DNA from: Halichondria panicea
Taxonomy: Eukaryota > Porifera > Demospongiae > Suberitida > Halichondriidae
Assembly (NCBI RefSeq): GCF_963675165.1
Contig: NC_087380.1
Coordinates: 5,650,071-5,714,070 of the forward strand
Reading direction: 5' to 3'
DNA: 64,000 bases
In this document: piece by piece, positions 9,801-22,397 of the stretch
Position numbering within the stretch: the stretch's first letter is position 1
Layout of the letters: each line of letters starts with the position of its first letter
Position numbers and translations under genes: made by a program
Notes under the pieces: model-generated
What the model saw: the letters and a program-made list of their open reading frames with translations, nothing else
The model's database searches: none
What the model was told of the DNA's origin: nothing

Positions 9801-12800
9801 ACCGTCTTTTTAAACGACAGCAACCCGACAACTCCAAGCTCTCCCAACTGACGTACTTGATCCACAGTGACATCAGTGTACATCATGAGCAGGCCCATTA
9901 TACTGCCACTGCCTGTGTACCCACTGCTCTCAAACTCAGCACTATTGTTCGTGTCCATGGACACTGCGGCAAATTTGATAACGTCCAGTCTTGCTGAGAG
10001 TGAGGAATCACTGTAAATGTTGACTATTTCCCCGTCCTTCCTCCAGGAGATGGACGGAATGGGGAAGCCAGTGACCAGACACACAAGAACAGCAGGTACA
10101 CCCAGTCGTACTTCAGCCAGAGCAAATATGTCGACAATCACAGGGGTCACTACATGTGCACAACAAAGCAAGAACAATGTAGATACATGCAAGTATATAT
10201 ACACAATTATACAAGTACAAACAATTCTTGCAAAATTTGGACTGTATATTGCTGAGTAGGAAAGCCCGTGTTAGCACATTTATATGTAGTTGACAATTGA
10301 CAGAATATAATTATGTCGCACTGGCTATATGTTCATTACTTAGTGGACAAGATTTTGCATAATCAGAAGCCATGCAGTATAGTTACACTAACCATGAACA
10401 GTAAGGTTTGCAGAAGCAGTATCAGTTCCAATGGTATTAGCAGCCGAGCAGGTGTACACTCCTCTGTCCTCATAGGTCACATTCGTTACTGTCAGCTCTC
10501 CGAATCTACTTTCATTACGATCACCTACAATGGTGTACTTAATGTTGCTGACAATGTCCGTCACCGTTTCGTTGAAATCAGTGAACGTCCACGAGACAGT
10601 ATGATCAGGAGATGCCAGAGCATCACAAGAGAACACAGCATTGGATCCATTGTTAATTATGAACTGATCCATTGGAGGATTGATTATCACTGGTGGTCCT
10701 ATAATTATTAGGGCAAATAGAAACAATAAATTATTTGCGAATATAGGTAATAATTATACAGGCTTACCATTCACAACAATATCAATGTATGAGTTGTCAC
10801 TCCCAGCTTCATTAGTGGCTTGCAGAAAGTATCGTCCTGCATCAGTTTCCTCACCAGTCATACGAGCTTGAACAATATTGTCAATGGTCAGGCTGAGACG
10901 ATCACTGGAGAAGGTGAGGGTAGACTTTGATGTACGACTGGGGAGACTTGTAATCTCTTGAAACTCAGAACCACTAGCAGACAATGACAAGGCAAAATCA
11001 GCCGAGTAGTACCAGCGAATGTTAGACACTATGACAACAGGGGAGGCGTTCTCAATAATGAAGCTGAGAGTAGCTGATTCTGACTCATTAGCTATTATCC
11101 TCTGATTAACAGGCAAGGAAATCACATCAGATGGAACTGTAGTGGGATACAACACCGTTTAATCTAATTATGTAATTAGTATACTATACCTTGAACAAAG
11201 AGAGTAACGTCTTGTTGATTTCTTCCGTCCTCCATTACACCATTGTTAATCAGAGTATTACTGGCCACACAGGAGTATGTGTCTGAATCACCACCAATTG
11301 TGTCAATGATAGTGATCATACTTATCACAGTGCTAATCTGCCCTAGTGACCCATCCATCATCGTGTTATTCAGTTCCACTCGTGAGTTAATGCCCATTCC
11401 AGTTCCATTGAGGAGAAGGTCACCTCGATACCACTGCACCAATGGAGTGGGTAGTCCAGTGGCTGTGCAGACAAAGGTCACTGAGTTAGTCTGGTTGACC
11501 ACCAGCATATCTTCAGGCTCCAAGGAGGTGATCATTGGACGAACTGCAATTAAGGAGTACAGGGCACTTTTCAATCACCCTGCTTATAGCAAAAGAATAT
11601 ACATGTACTTGCAAAGAAATCTTGGGCGAAATGTTGAATCACACACACATAACTATATCCTGATTAAGTAGATATCCGTTAACTCACCGTGTACAGAAAG
11701 ACTTGCAGTTGCGCTGACCATCCCCACCACATTAATAGCTGTACACCTGTACTCTTCGAAATCAGACACATTCGTAGACAGTACTGTAAGAGTGCTCGTC
11801 AAATTTCTGTCACCATCCAGTGCAATAATCTCATAATCAGCATTATCCATGACACGAGAGGTGGAGTTTGAGACTGGGTCGTAATAGTCCCAGTTAACGG
11901 CTGGTATGGGAAGAGCACTGGCCTGACAAACAAACACAGCAGTGTTGCCCTCAATGACTGTGACACCCACTGGGCTTTGAGTGATAGTTGGAGACACTGC
12001 ATTTGATTGAAGGTATACATGTATGTACAGTGTATAATTATACAGTGTATATTCATAATAGTAGTATATTGATTGATGAACAACATAACAGCAATTTAGA
12101 AACCACAGTAAAGAATTATACACATTCAAGTGAAGAGCACTTAAATATGACATTACCTTGTACAATAAGTTCAAATGATTCCTGGTCCATTCCATACTCA
12201 TTATTCGCCACACACATGTACACTCCGGAGTCAGAGTCCATTGTTCTGTTAATCATGGCAGTTCTTGTGACTTGGTAGACAGTTTCTCCATCCTGGATTC
12301 TTGTTTCTTCAACAGGTGAAGAGCTCTCCCTAACGTCAACTCTAGCCGTGATGACACCAAAGTCAAAGTCTATCTCAGGAGCAGGGATACCAGTGGCTGT
12401 ACACTCGAAAATAATAGAGTCCGTCTCATTCACAGTGTAGTTTGTTAGTTCAACTTCAGGATAGACAATAGTTACCACTGGCAACACTGTGACAGAATAA
12501 AACAACATGTAATTGACAATCAGTTTGAATTTTAGTGTGCAGGTAACAGAAAATGACTCACCATTGACTGTTAGGGTTGCATTACGCATGTCACTGTCCA
12601 CATCATTCTCAGCAATACAGCGATACACATTACTGTCAGAGGGGAGGACATCGTTTATAGTCAAGTTACTAATTAGCTCTCTTTCTCCCATCTCAGTCTC
12701 AGTCACAATAACTCTTGGATCAGACACATTCACAGCCAGGAGTGAGTCGTTGGTGTCATCCCTGTACCACGTGATGCTAGGACGTGGCCGGCCAGTGGCT

Positions 12801-15800
12801 GCACACAGGAATGGAGCTGACATTCTCTCAGTGACATCAACATCATCAGGATCCATTGTGAACTCAGGAACAACTGGGAAGTCACAAAACAATGACGATG
12901 TAAACTTAAATGCACATACATACAAGTTTTATTACAGTGCATGTACAATGTTAAGTATACTGCCATTAATGGACTATACTTACTTTGCACAACTAGCTCA
13001 AACTCTCTTGTTGTATTCCCGACATCATTCTCAGCCAAGCACTGATACTGACCAGAGTCCTCGTCTTGTGTGATTGAGATTGCTAGCTGTGAGGTAACTA
13101 GGAAACCAGTACCCCTGCCATCAGGTAGCTCATAGTTATCATCAACTTGAGATTGAGAGATGGAAAAGCGAGTATCGTCAATATTGGTAGCTGATCCATT
13201 CTGACCAACTCTGAGCCAACTGATAGTTGGTGCTGGAATACCACTAGCAGAGCAGTTAAATGTGACTGAATCGCTTTCATTCACAATGTAAGTGAAATTG
13301 ATCACAGGAGTGAGGATCCGAGGTAGATCTGTATAAAATTTAGCAGTGTATTTTAGCCCATTAAAAGACATGCACACCTACCATTAACAGTTAGCTGTGC
13401 CATCTCTGTAGCTGATCCAAGCAAGTTAGAGGCAACACAGATGTACACTCCCGACCTGACTGGCAGAGTCTCGTTGAATGTGAGATTGCTCACGATAGTA
13501 CGATTTATAGGAGCGTTACTAATCTGTGCATTGGAGTCTGTAGTGACATCGACCTCAGTCCCATTGTCCACCCTGAGCCAGGAGATAGTTGGTCTGGGAA
13601 CACCGTCAGCAGTGCAGGAGAACAGGGCAGGATCAGGAGAGACCACACTGACATCCATAGGAGAGACCGTGATGGATGGAGCAACTGGAGTGAGGAGTGA
13701 TTACATACTAACTCACAATCAAATGCATATACCGGTATGTGAGATAATACACGTTGTGAGACTACGTATAGGCACAACGTACACGATGGAGTGTGAGTAC
13801 TTGTACACCACACGAACACACTACATATAAACAATGTTTGTATACATGCATGAGTAACCGTGTAGAAAAATGATAATTGCATAGACATTAAACACTCAAT
13901 AATTATAACCACTTACCATTTTAATACTTACTAAAATACAATCACAGCTGCTTTTGTTTTAATGTATGTGCAAGTTAGCATAATTATACCAATATTAATA
14001 TTAACGCACACTAGTTCATTATAACATGTACACGTGTTTGGGCATTTGTACACATGCATGAACCTGCATATAAGCACATGACATTCTGTAAGAATGTTCG
14101 TATTAATGGCCGTGCTGATAAAAAAAACAACAGTTAACTCAGCATCAATAAATACCGTATAGCGGGTAATTTTCGTTGTTTTCGTGGGCAAGCTGACCTC
14201 AACGATTTTTTAACGTAGGCGTTGCTTACCGGAACATAGGAATGCAGTACAGGCAACAAGACTAAACGAAAATTTTATTCACGAAACCATCGTTTCTCAG
14301 GTTGAACGACATCACGAAAATTACCTGCTATACGATACTCTTTATATACCACTCACCATTCACCACGACCTCAATAGGAACTTCATCCAATCTTGTCTCG
14401 TTCAGTTCTTCCACAGTATTCACGGCTCGGCAGATCTGCTCGTCACTACTGTCCCCATCCATAGCATTGATAAGAGTGAGTGAAGCAGTCACTAGAAACG
14501 TTGTATTGGGTAACAGCTCAGCTGGTTGGGTCTCTACGATAAATCGAGGTGGTCCAAGTAGTTGGTCTCCATTGAAGAAGGAGATGGAGGGAGGAGGTAG
14601 CCCAATGGCCACACATGTAAAGGTGATGTTTTCTGTCTCATTGACTCGGAAAATTTCTCCACTCATTGGAGAGACAATTTGAGCTCCAACTGTATCAAGG
14701 GGAGAAAACGCAAAAATACGTTTGCAATTAAAATATCATATACAATGAGGACTACAGTGTCGTATGGACAAATTGCATGTACATATACATTTCCAATTAC
14801 ATAAGCTTACAAAATATCACAACTTCAGCTGGACGACTGACAGCCTCTCCAAAGTTGTTGTTTGCCCTACAGCTCCATTTTCCAGTGTCCAGTTCATCAG
14901 TTACTAGGATTGTTAGATTACTGGTTACATTGAGTCCATTAGCTGTCTCTGTGAGGTCAATATTGTCCATGGGTAGGGAAAACTCAGTCTCTTCTCCCGT
15001 GGGAGACGTCCTTGTCCAGACAATGGTTGGCCGAGGGTAGCCTTCAGCTGTGCAGGTCAGTGTGAGTGGGATGGGGGCAAATACAGACACTGGAACAGGG
15101 TCCTCAAGAATTGTGGGGGAAACTGTACAGGAGAGAGAATGCATGTACTGTGTGTCCATCCAACTAATAAAAAATTGCTATACGAGCAACAGACATCATT
15201 CATAAATGGTAACTTACAATTCACAGTCAGATTGTAGCTCTGAGAGTCGTTGGATGGTACACCCAGTATAGTGTTAGAGGCCTCACATCTGAACACACCA
15301 AAGTCAGTTCTGTCTACTTGTGTGATATTGAGCAGAGAAGTTACGTCAATAAAACCAGTAGTCACATTCGACATTTCAGTTGAAGAAATTTGAAGCCTGC
15401 CATCAGCAATGTCAACAACTTCACTTCCCCTATACCATATAAACACAGGTGCTGGGGATCCACGAGCAGTACATGTCAGGGTCGTTTGATTTCCCTCGGA
15501 CACGATTAGGTCAACCAAATCAGTGGGGAATATGTTGTTAGCAGGGGCTGTAGTAAAAGTGGTAATTAATGCAATCATACCCTATGTACTAAACTCAGAT
15601 TGAGCCTATAAATTATTATTTGAAACATGCATAATTATGGTGTTTCTAGACAAAAGACATCACAATAGGAAAAGTACAATACTATCTTCACTCACCAGTG
15701 ACAGTGACATTAAAGGTGACGGTGTCCATCCCAGCAGGATTGACGGCTGTCACAGAATACAGGCCACTCTCACTGGGTAGCTGAACAGGGTCTAGAGTGA

Positions 15801-18287
15801 GTGCAGTGGTGGCTGGTGGAGAGGTAGTGCTGGTGTTTGTGATGGTGAAGACTCCTGTTCTCCCAGTGACGGCTGTAGCTGGAACACCATCAATGAACCA
15901 GATGATCTCAGTCAGTGGAAGGTTGAAGTCAGTGATGGTTACAGTCAAGGTGAGAGTAGAACCAGCTACAAATTCGATGTCAGCATTATCAGCAAGAAAG
16001 GTGGGACCAACTGTGCAGAAAGAGGTCGTTACTACAGTGATTACTAACAATAACACAGAACTAACCAGCTTGAATGATAATAATGGAAGAAGAGTTCATT
16101 CCAAAACGACTAGTTGCATTACATCGGTACATCCCATAGTTATCAGTACTTGCTATTAAACTGAAGTTTCCACCAGTTGTGTCATTCCCAGTGTAAACTA
16201 CTTCTACAGTACTGGCTACATCAAACCGCTCCCAAACAATTTCTATAGGAGTGTCTCCAGTTACAACACAAAGAAGTTCCACAGTGGTGTTTAGTATCAC
16301 AGGGTCCAGCTGAATGGTGGTCACAACAGGGGGATCTGCATGGTTGAGAGATATGAGTGCAGTTAGGTATACGTAGTTAGATTTCATACCTCCCAGCTCT
16401 ATTGTCACAGTATTACTGGTCCCAGTTCCAGCATCATTGGTGACATCACAGCGATAGGTACCAACATCGGTCATCTGAATATCAGTCAAAATACGGATTA
16501 GTCCAGTTGTTGTACTGCCCGTGCCAGTGTTAGTAATGTTGTACATGTAATTAGAGGGATTTCCCCTAAGTACGAAGCAGGTGATGATGACATCGTTTCC
16601 AATGTTAACAAGAGTATCAGTAGTATTGATCTCTACTTCGGGAATAACTGCAACAATATTTTCACGAATGGTGGAGAATAATTATAATACAATGGTGTAA
16701 CCCACCATTAACTTGTACATTGATGAAGGCACTGCTGCTGGCGACAGTGAGGTCATCAGAGTTGGTTCCAATACAAGCGTACACTCCATCATGATCAGGG
16801 TATGTGGCACTCACAATATGGAGGGATGACTCAATGTTACCAGGAGTTAGGTCAACACCTCTGTTTCCAATAGTTCCAGTCAGTGTAGCTACAAATGGTG
16901 CCTCTGTATCTGTCTGCTCAAAGTCAGTGGTCTGGTTGTTGAACTCCCATGTGATACTAGGAACGGGAGCTCCCACTGATCCACAAGAGATGTCTGCACT
17001 GCCTCCCTCGGGGATCATAGCAGTAGAGATATTGAGAGATGTTGTGATTGCATCGACTGTTAAATAAGAAATGCATTAATGAGTTCGTTCATGGTGGTAT
17101 TAATGCTATACCTGGTGCAATGACTCCAAAATCAACACCACCAGTTGGTATAAAGGTATGAGTTTGAGTTGTTCCAGACTTGAATTGAGGCTGAACAATA
17201 TAGAACCCCTCATCCTCAGCAGTGGTGTTGTCTCGTACAAATGTCTCAAAATAGTTGGGAAACTCTTGAGGACGCATTTCACCAGGTATGAAAGTGTTTA
17301 TAGCCACTTTGCGCCAGAACATCACTTCATACTCTCCTGACATCCTCACTTCAATGACCAGCTTCTCGGGAGGCCGTAAAATAATGACCTCAGGAGAGAC
17401 TCTCTCAATACGAATGGTAGTACCTGAAATTACTCAACATCTCATGTTTGTTTTATATTCAATTTACAGCACATTTCATACCTGTATCCAATTGATAAGG
17501 TATTGATGTGATGACCTCCCCACCATCACTGCCGTCAGTGAAGACACACTGGTACACTCCTGCATCAGACAGTCCAAAGTTAGTGATAGTCAGAGAACTG
17601 GTCATTTTTCCATTGACCACTGTGGTCGAGGTGATGGTGATCCGTGAGTGAGTGTCATCCACAACTTGTCCGCTCCTCACCCACACCACAGACGGGGCGG
17701 GGTAGTCCATCACTCCATCACCTTGATGTCCAGCAGTGCATGTCAGTAGAGAACCATCGACAGTGCCACCAAGAGCTATCCCAGTGCGGTTGTCATTGAG
17801 GCTGGCGCTGAGGTCAACAGGTTCATTGAAATAGGGCTGATCAGTCAACATTAATGTCCCATCAGCAGTGGAGGGCACAGCTGTAGAAGGAAAACAAATA
17901 ACAGGTTGTATATATATATAGTAGACTCTAATAGTTCATGCACACCTGTTAGCGTGATAGCCGTTCCATTGCCAGAAGTAGCTCCACTAATAGCAGTGCA
18001 TTGGTAGACTCCATTATCAGATTCTCTGAAGTTGTCAACAGTGAGCAGAGATGTGGAGTCATCAGTAAGTAATGATGCTGAACGCTCAGGGTGATTATCT
18101 TCCCTGATACGAATGTGAGGTGGATCGTTCAACAGAGAGCTTCTATTGAGAGTCCATGTGAAGGTGACAGCGGTGTCATCCTCTACAGTACAGTAGATCT
18201 GGATCACTGATCTTTCAACTACTCTGCCACTAGAGGAGACGAGGGCTTCAGGTCCAGTGAGGACTGTCAACTGAGCCGAGATAATAG
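6864..18287 (-). CDS. Ig/FN3 transmembrane receptor, copy 1 (19 Ig-type exons)
   Basis: Exons 5' to 3': 17946-18287, 17482-17880, 17112-17423, 16706-17056, 16390-16647, 16066-16335, 15696-16010, 15218-15547, 14811-15122, 14357-14689, 13382-13684, 12984-13328, 12562-12873, 12157-12486, 11688-11996, 11190-11543, 10768-11136, 10393-10698, 9700-10149 (Ig E1-E19); 9212-9541, 8941-9044, 8680-8893, 8098-8555, 7852-7945 (three FN3, E20-E24); 7737-7798, 7208-7686, 6864-7137 (stem, membrane, tail). About 2,770 codons, with GT-AG sites and consistent phases throughout. Most Ig exons show C, W and DxGxYxC. E26 carries a juxtamembrane region with HCGF and DPEC, then one hydrophobic helix and a basic stop-transfer. 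The tail has YEIL, YDVV, YDYITM and YSVT and no kinase. No intact signal peptide is found upstream: the ATG used in copy 3 is ATA here, with stops after it. A distant exon 1 or 5' inactivation are both possible. Confidence 0.85.
14153..14337. mobile_element. Short MITE in intron 10 of receptor copy 1
   Basis: About 24-bp terminal inverted repeats begin TACCGTATAGCGGGTAATTT and end with the imperfect reverse complement at 14313-14337. It is about 185 bp, without coding capacity, between Ig exons 10 and 11. Ends resemble the element at 25216-25377. Confidence 0.75.
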
Positions 18288-19019
18288 CTGTGAGGTGAAC
18301 CATTAACGGCAATTAATTATTATCACCAGTAAGATACACTGTATGCAAATAAGATTGTGTATTGTAAAAAGCATAGACTATCCATGCATGCAACTAGAAT
18401 TAATTTTATAATTATAGGACTACACTGCATGCATGCTATATTATAATACCTATGAAGCATCCTTGTATGAATATACCAATATTCCATATAGACATGGCAC
18501 AGCCTTGAGTAAAACCTTTTGCTTTATGACTATAGACAGTACCAAGAGTGCATGAATTCCTGACAGTATATGCACAAGTCATGTCATGTCATCGTAATTA
18601 ATAGCCTATGAATATAATTTTATATTGCACACTCCCACAGGAAATTCTTAATACTATGTATGTCATACTGTCATCAATCAATCCATGATCAGGAAAGCTA
18701 CACTGGCTGGGCTTAAAAAAAAACTGTTGACCTTTTTTTTAGTACAATTTTCTTCAAACTGCCCCCCTTTTCAAAATTATGTGTGTCTGAGGTGGTGACA
18801 CATTAACTTGTTTATACCAAATAATAAATAGTAAAATAATAGTAGCGATATAATTATAGATCTAGTCAACATGAATTTTCAACAGTCACAATTCACAAAA
18901 AGTATGCCACATAAAAATCTAAAGGAAACACACAAACATGAGATCACTGAACAATAGACGCTAAACTTATAAGTTTGAGTGGAAAAATTTGAATAACAAA
19001 AATATGATTTATAAGCTAA
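18288..19019. other. Conserved 5' flank of receptor copy 1
   Basis: No gene is seen, but blocks here recur upstream of copies 2 and 3: the AAGCACAGACTATCCATGCA-type block and the TATGAAGCATCCTTGTATGA block, matched near 35935 and 50850. This is the shared flank between receptor and NEK8 relic, and a likely site for a promoter or a leader exon. Confidence 0.5.
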
Positions 19020-20400
19020 CTATACTGGCCTGGGGACGAGCATAGTGACACTGTGGGCGGAGTTCACTGCCTGTGCTGAGTGGGAGGGGTGCTCAAACGG
19101 GATCAGCTGCGGCTGAAACACATCCTCACTCGTGTCTCTTTCTAGTCGCCCCCTGCTTTTTTTGCAGCAGTTATGAAACCACACTGTTTGTACAACATGC
19201 ATGCTAATGGTTTAAGATGTACTTTGCATAGCATGAGCAAACAATGTAATTTCACAACACCGTACACAGTGCATAGATACACACCTCTTTTTAGCATTAA
19301 GCATTTTATCATGCTTGACAATTTATGATACTATAGGCTCCCTACCACTTTACCAAAGCTACCCGTGGTATATACTATAGTACTCGCTATACACACTTAT
19401 GAGACAAGCAGTGAACATGTCACCACAGGCCACTTTCTTTATAACGGTGGTCTTGGGTTCCCCAATCAGTCGTGGCTGAAACACCAGAGGACCACACCCC
19501 GCCCCCCTCGGCCCTTTGCTCTGGGTCATACTGAACCTTGTTGTTGCCAACGAGCCAAACACCAACTGAGAGGGAACACCCAATCACAACAACTGTTGAG
19601 CTTAAGATGATCCAGTGTGTTAGCTTGTTGGTCTATACAATTGTGCACATGTGTGTTGATGCATGGTTATAATGTTTATCTTTCACAATAAACACCATTA
19701 TTGTGAGCAACAAAAACAGGTCAACTACTTTATCTTCGTTTGAACAGAAATGTGAACTAACATTGACAGTAAATAAACATACAATGTCATATATGCACTG
19801 GAACAAACTGTTGCACCTCTGACAGCAGTATACCGCAGCTATATATACAATGTATATGATCAGCTACCCTGCTGTTGCAAAATTATAATAAGATAGGGAA
19901 AGGTTTTGCTACGCATGCAGTAATAAACATAATACACACTGTACACCAAAATTCTAGTATATGCTCACCAGTTATTTCCGGGAGAGCAACTATCGACAAT
20001 ATTAATGGTACCTGCATGCGCTCTACAGCAGTGTAAACTAATGCATTGTGCAGTAAAGGTTGATAGTATAGTATAATATCATCACAGTCGTGTAGATTGA
20101 GTTCATGCATGCGAGTGATGCTTTAATGAATTGTGACAACTGCATGTGTAAGACCGTGTGAGGCTGGATGGTTAGTCTTACCAAGTTATGATCGTTTATT
20201 GTCCGGAGATGAGATACCAAAGTTTCCAGCCTTACAATTTCCCATCCTTCTCAATCTTGAGGACACTCCTGGCTCGGTTCATCATCGTTTTGGGTCTGAA
20301 ATCGCCACATGCATAAAGGATGTCTATTAAGTGGACATAATTATAATTAATGGGAATTGAATGCATGACATACTATGTGAGAGAGGGGTTATGGCTTATG
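19020..20400 (-). pseudogene. NEK8 relic a (parts of exons 17, 9 and 4)
   Basis: The 19021-19158 block matches the last NEK8 exon, with RCC1-type residues such as [15 protein letters not shown] and IPFEHPS. It then jumps inside a few bases into sequence matching the NEK8 exon 10/11 intron. About 19411-19570 matches exon 9 ([19 protein letters not shown]), and 20190-20390 is a worn copy of the catalytic-loop exon 4. Intervening exons are missing, so it cannot encode a kinase. It lies between receptor copy 1 and the next unit. Confidence 0.8.
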
Positions 20401-20483
20401 ATATCATAAATATTATGTTAATAGTATAGCTAATAAGATTACGGTCAAATGTGTGATTAAAGGGGCCGTATGTTAACTCTCTA

Positions 20484-20782
20484 CAGTAGAACCTCGATTA
20501 TCCGGACACCTTGGTTCCAGAAGCAGGCCGGATAAGTGAATATGCCGGATAATTGAATAGATAAACCACGCCTTGATCCACCCACTTTATTGATAAACAG
20601 CAGTGCCGCATGGTTGTCTGCGCATGTGCATAAGATAAGCAGGTATGTCTCTATGGTAACAGCTGTAACGCGCATGCGCATTTTAGGGACACACCCATTT
20701 TCTGAATTATTAAAAAAAAAACTGCCAAGCCGGATAATCGAGGTTCCGGATAATCGAGGGCCGGATAATCGAGGTTCTACTG
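20484..20782. mobile_element. Pogo/Tigger-like MITE, 299 bp
   Basis: The element begins CAGTAGAACCTCGATTATCC and ends with its inverse, with extra internal CCGGATAAT copies near the right end. The left side is preceded by TA and the right side is followed by CA, consistent with a TA duplication that later mutated. Homologous flanks at 22195 and 40145 lack the insert and give the empty site. Confidence 0.85.
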
Positions 20783-21079
20783 CACAAAGGAACGGCTACG
20801 ATCGATGTAGCTACTGTTTAGGGGCACAGATCAGAAACAGAAAACAAAGAGATGTATACTTGAAATCGTCAAATTACGCGGCAGCAATCATAAACTTAAC
20901 AGCACAACATAACACATTATCGTATAATCAAGGGCTTATAAAAGAAGAGAGGGATGCAACTCCACTATCAGTACATGTAGCTAGCAGAGTTCAAACGTGG
21001 GCGGAGGAATGTGTGCATTTGCATAAAGTGCTAAAAATAGAAATTTATATTTTTAGCATTTCATGCACAGTCATGCACA

Positions 21080-21441
21080 TTCGTCTACCAGTCACACTAT
21101 AAGCAGCACAGTCTGTGATCTCAAAATCTTTAATATCAGCATTAACTACATTTCTAGCTGGAAACTCAACAACGTCGTAAACATGTGGAGTAGAGAATGC
21201 TTGCTGAGTAGATTCATCTTGAAAGGTGTCCAGAGTTTCATATTCTTTGTCTTGTGTGTCAACATCGGCATTTACCGTACTCATCTCAATTGTTGGCCTG
21301 TGTAAGTGCACATTTCCAAATAAAAGCAGACATAAATCGAAATTTTTCAAACCTGTTTTTGGAAAAATTAAAGTTTCTTGCCCGTTTTTTGTGAATTCTG
21401 ATGTAGATCATGACAATCATGATTGTGCAAATAACAATCAG
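21080..21441 (-). pseudogene. Receptor stump: tail exon and part of membrane exon
   Basis: 21086-21297 matches the cytoplasmic tail exon of copies 2 and 3, with YETL, YDVV and YSVT retained. The stop codon after TGRR is lost, so the frame runs on to about 21045. 21346-21441 matches the 3' end of the membrane exon and then breaks off into NEK8-relic flank. No extracellular exons remain. It marks a former receptor unit removed by deletion. Confidence 0.85.
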
Positions 21442-22115
21442 CAATTGAACATGAACAAATTAACTTCGTTTGAATAGAAATGTGAACTAACATTGACGGT
21501 AGATAAACATACAATGTCATACACTTATATATACCATTCATGGAGCAAACTGTTGCACCCACAGCTGACAGCAGTATATACAGCAGCTATAATCAGCTAC
21601 CCTGCTGTTGCAAAACTATATAAGATTCTATAGGTTGCTACCATGCATGCAGTAATAAACATATTACACACACGCAATGTACACTAAATTATATGCTCAC
21701 CGGTTGTTTCCAGGAGAGCAACTGTCGACAATGGTACCTGCATGCGCTCTATAGCAGTGTATACATTGTCCAGTGAAAGGTTGAAAGTATAGTATAGTAT
21801 AATATCATCACAGTCATGTAGATCGAGTTCATGTATGTGAGTGATGCTTTAATGAATTGTGACAACTGCATGTGTAAGCCACTGTGTGAGGCTGAATAGT
21901 TAGTCTTACCAAGTTATAATTGTTCATTGTCCGGAGATTAGAACAATGGAGATGCCAACGTTTCCATCCTTCAATCTTGAGGACAGTCCTGGCTGAACCG
22001 GTTCATCACGATGTTTTAAGTCTGAAACCGCCATGCATAAAGGATGTCTCATTAAGTGGACATAATTGAAACTGAATGACATGCATACAGTGCGAGAGAG
22101 GGGTTAAGGGTTATA
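21442..22115 (-). pseudogene. NEK8 relic b (exon 4 trace and flank)
   Basis: 21465-21900 matches the flank found between exons 9 and 4 of relics a and c. 21930-22110 is a badly worn copy of NEK8 exon 4, recognisable from the antisense of the LKIGDFG-to-HRDLK stretch. RCC1 exons are absent. Confidence 0.7.
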
Positions 22116-22397
22116 TATGATAATCACAAATATATGTTAATAGTATAGCTAATAACATTACAGTAAAATGTGTGATTAAAGGGGCCATATGTTAACTCTC
22201 TACAAAGGAATGGCTACGATTGATGTATAGCTACTGTTTTGGGACACAGATCAGAAACAGAAAACACAGGGAGGTATATTTGAAATCGTCAAATTACTTG
22301 GCAGCAATCATAAACTCAACAGCACAACACAACACATTATCATATAATTCTAACATGAAGTCTTTCATTGTTAATAGCTACACAACTGTAAAAATTA

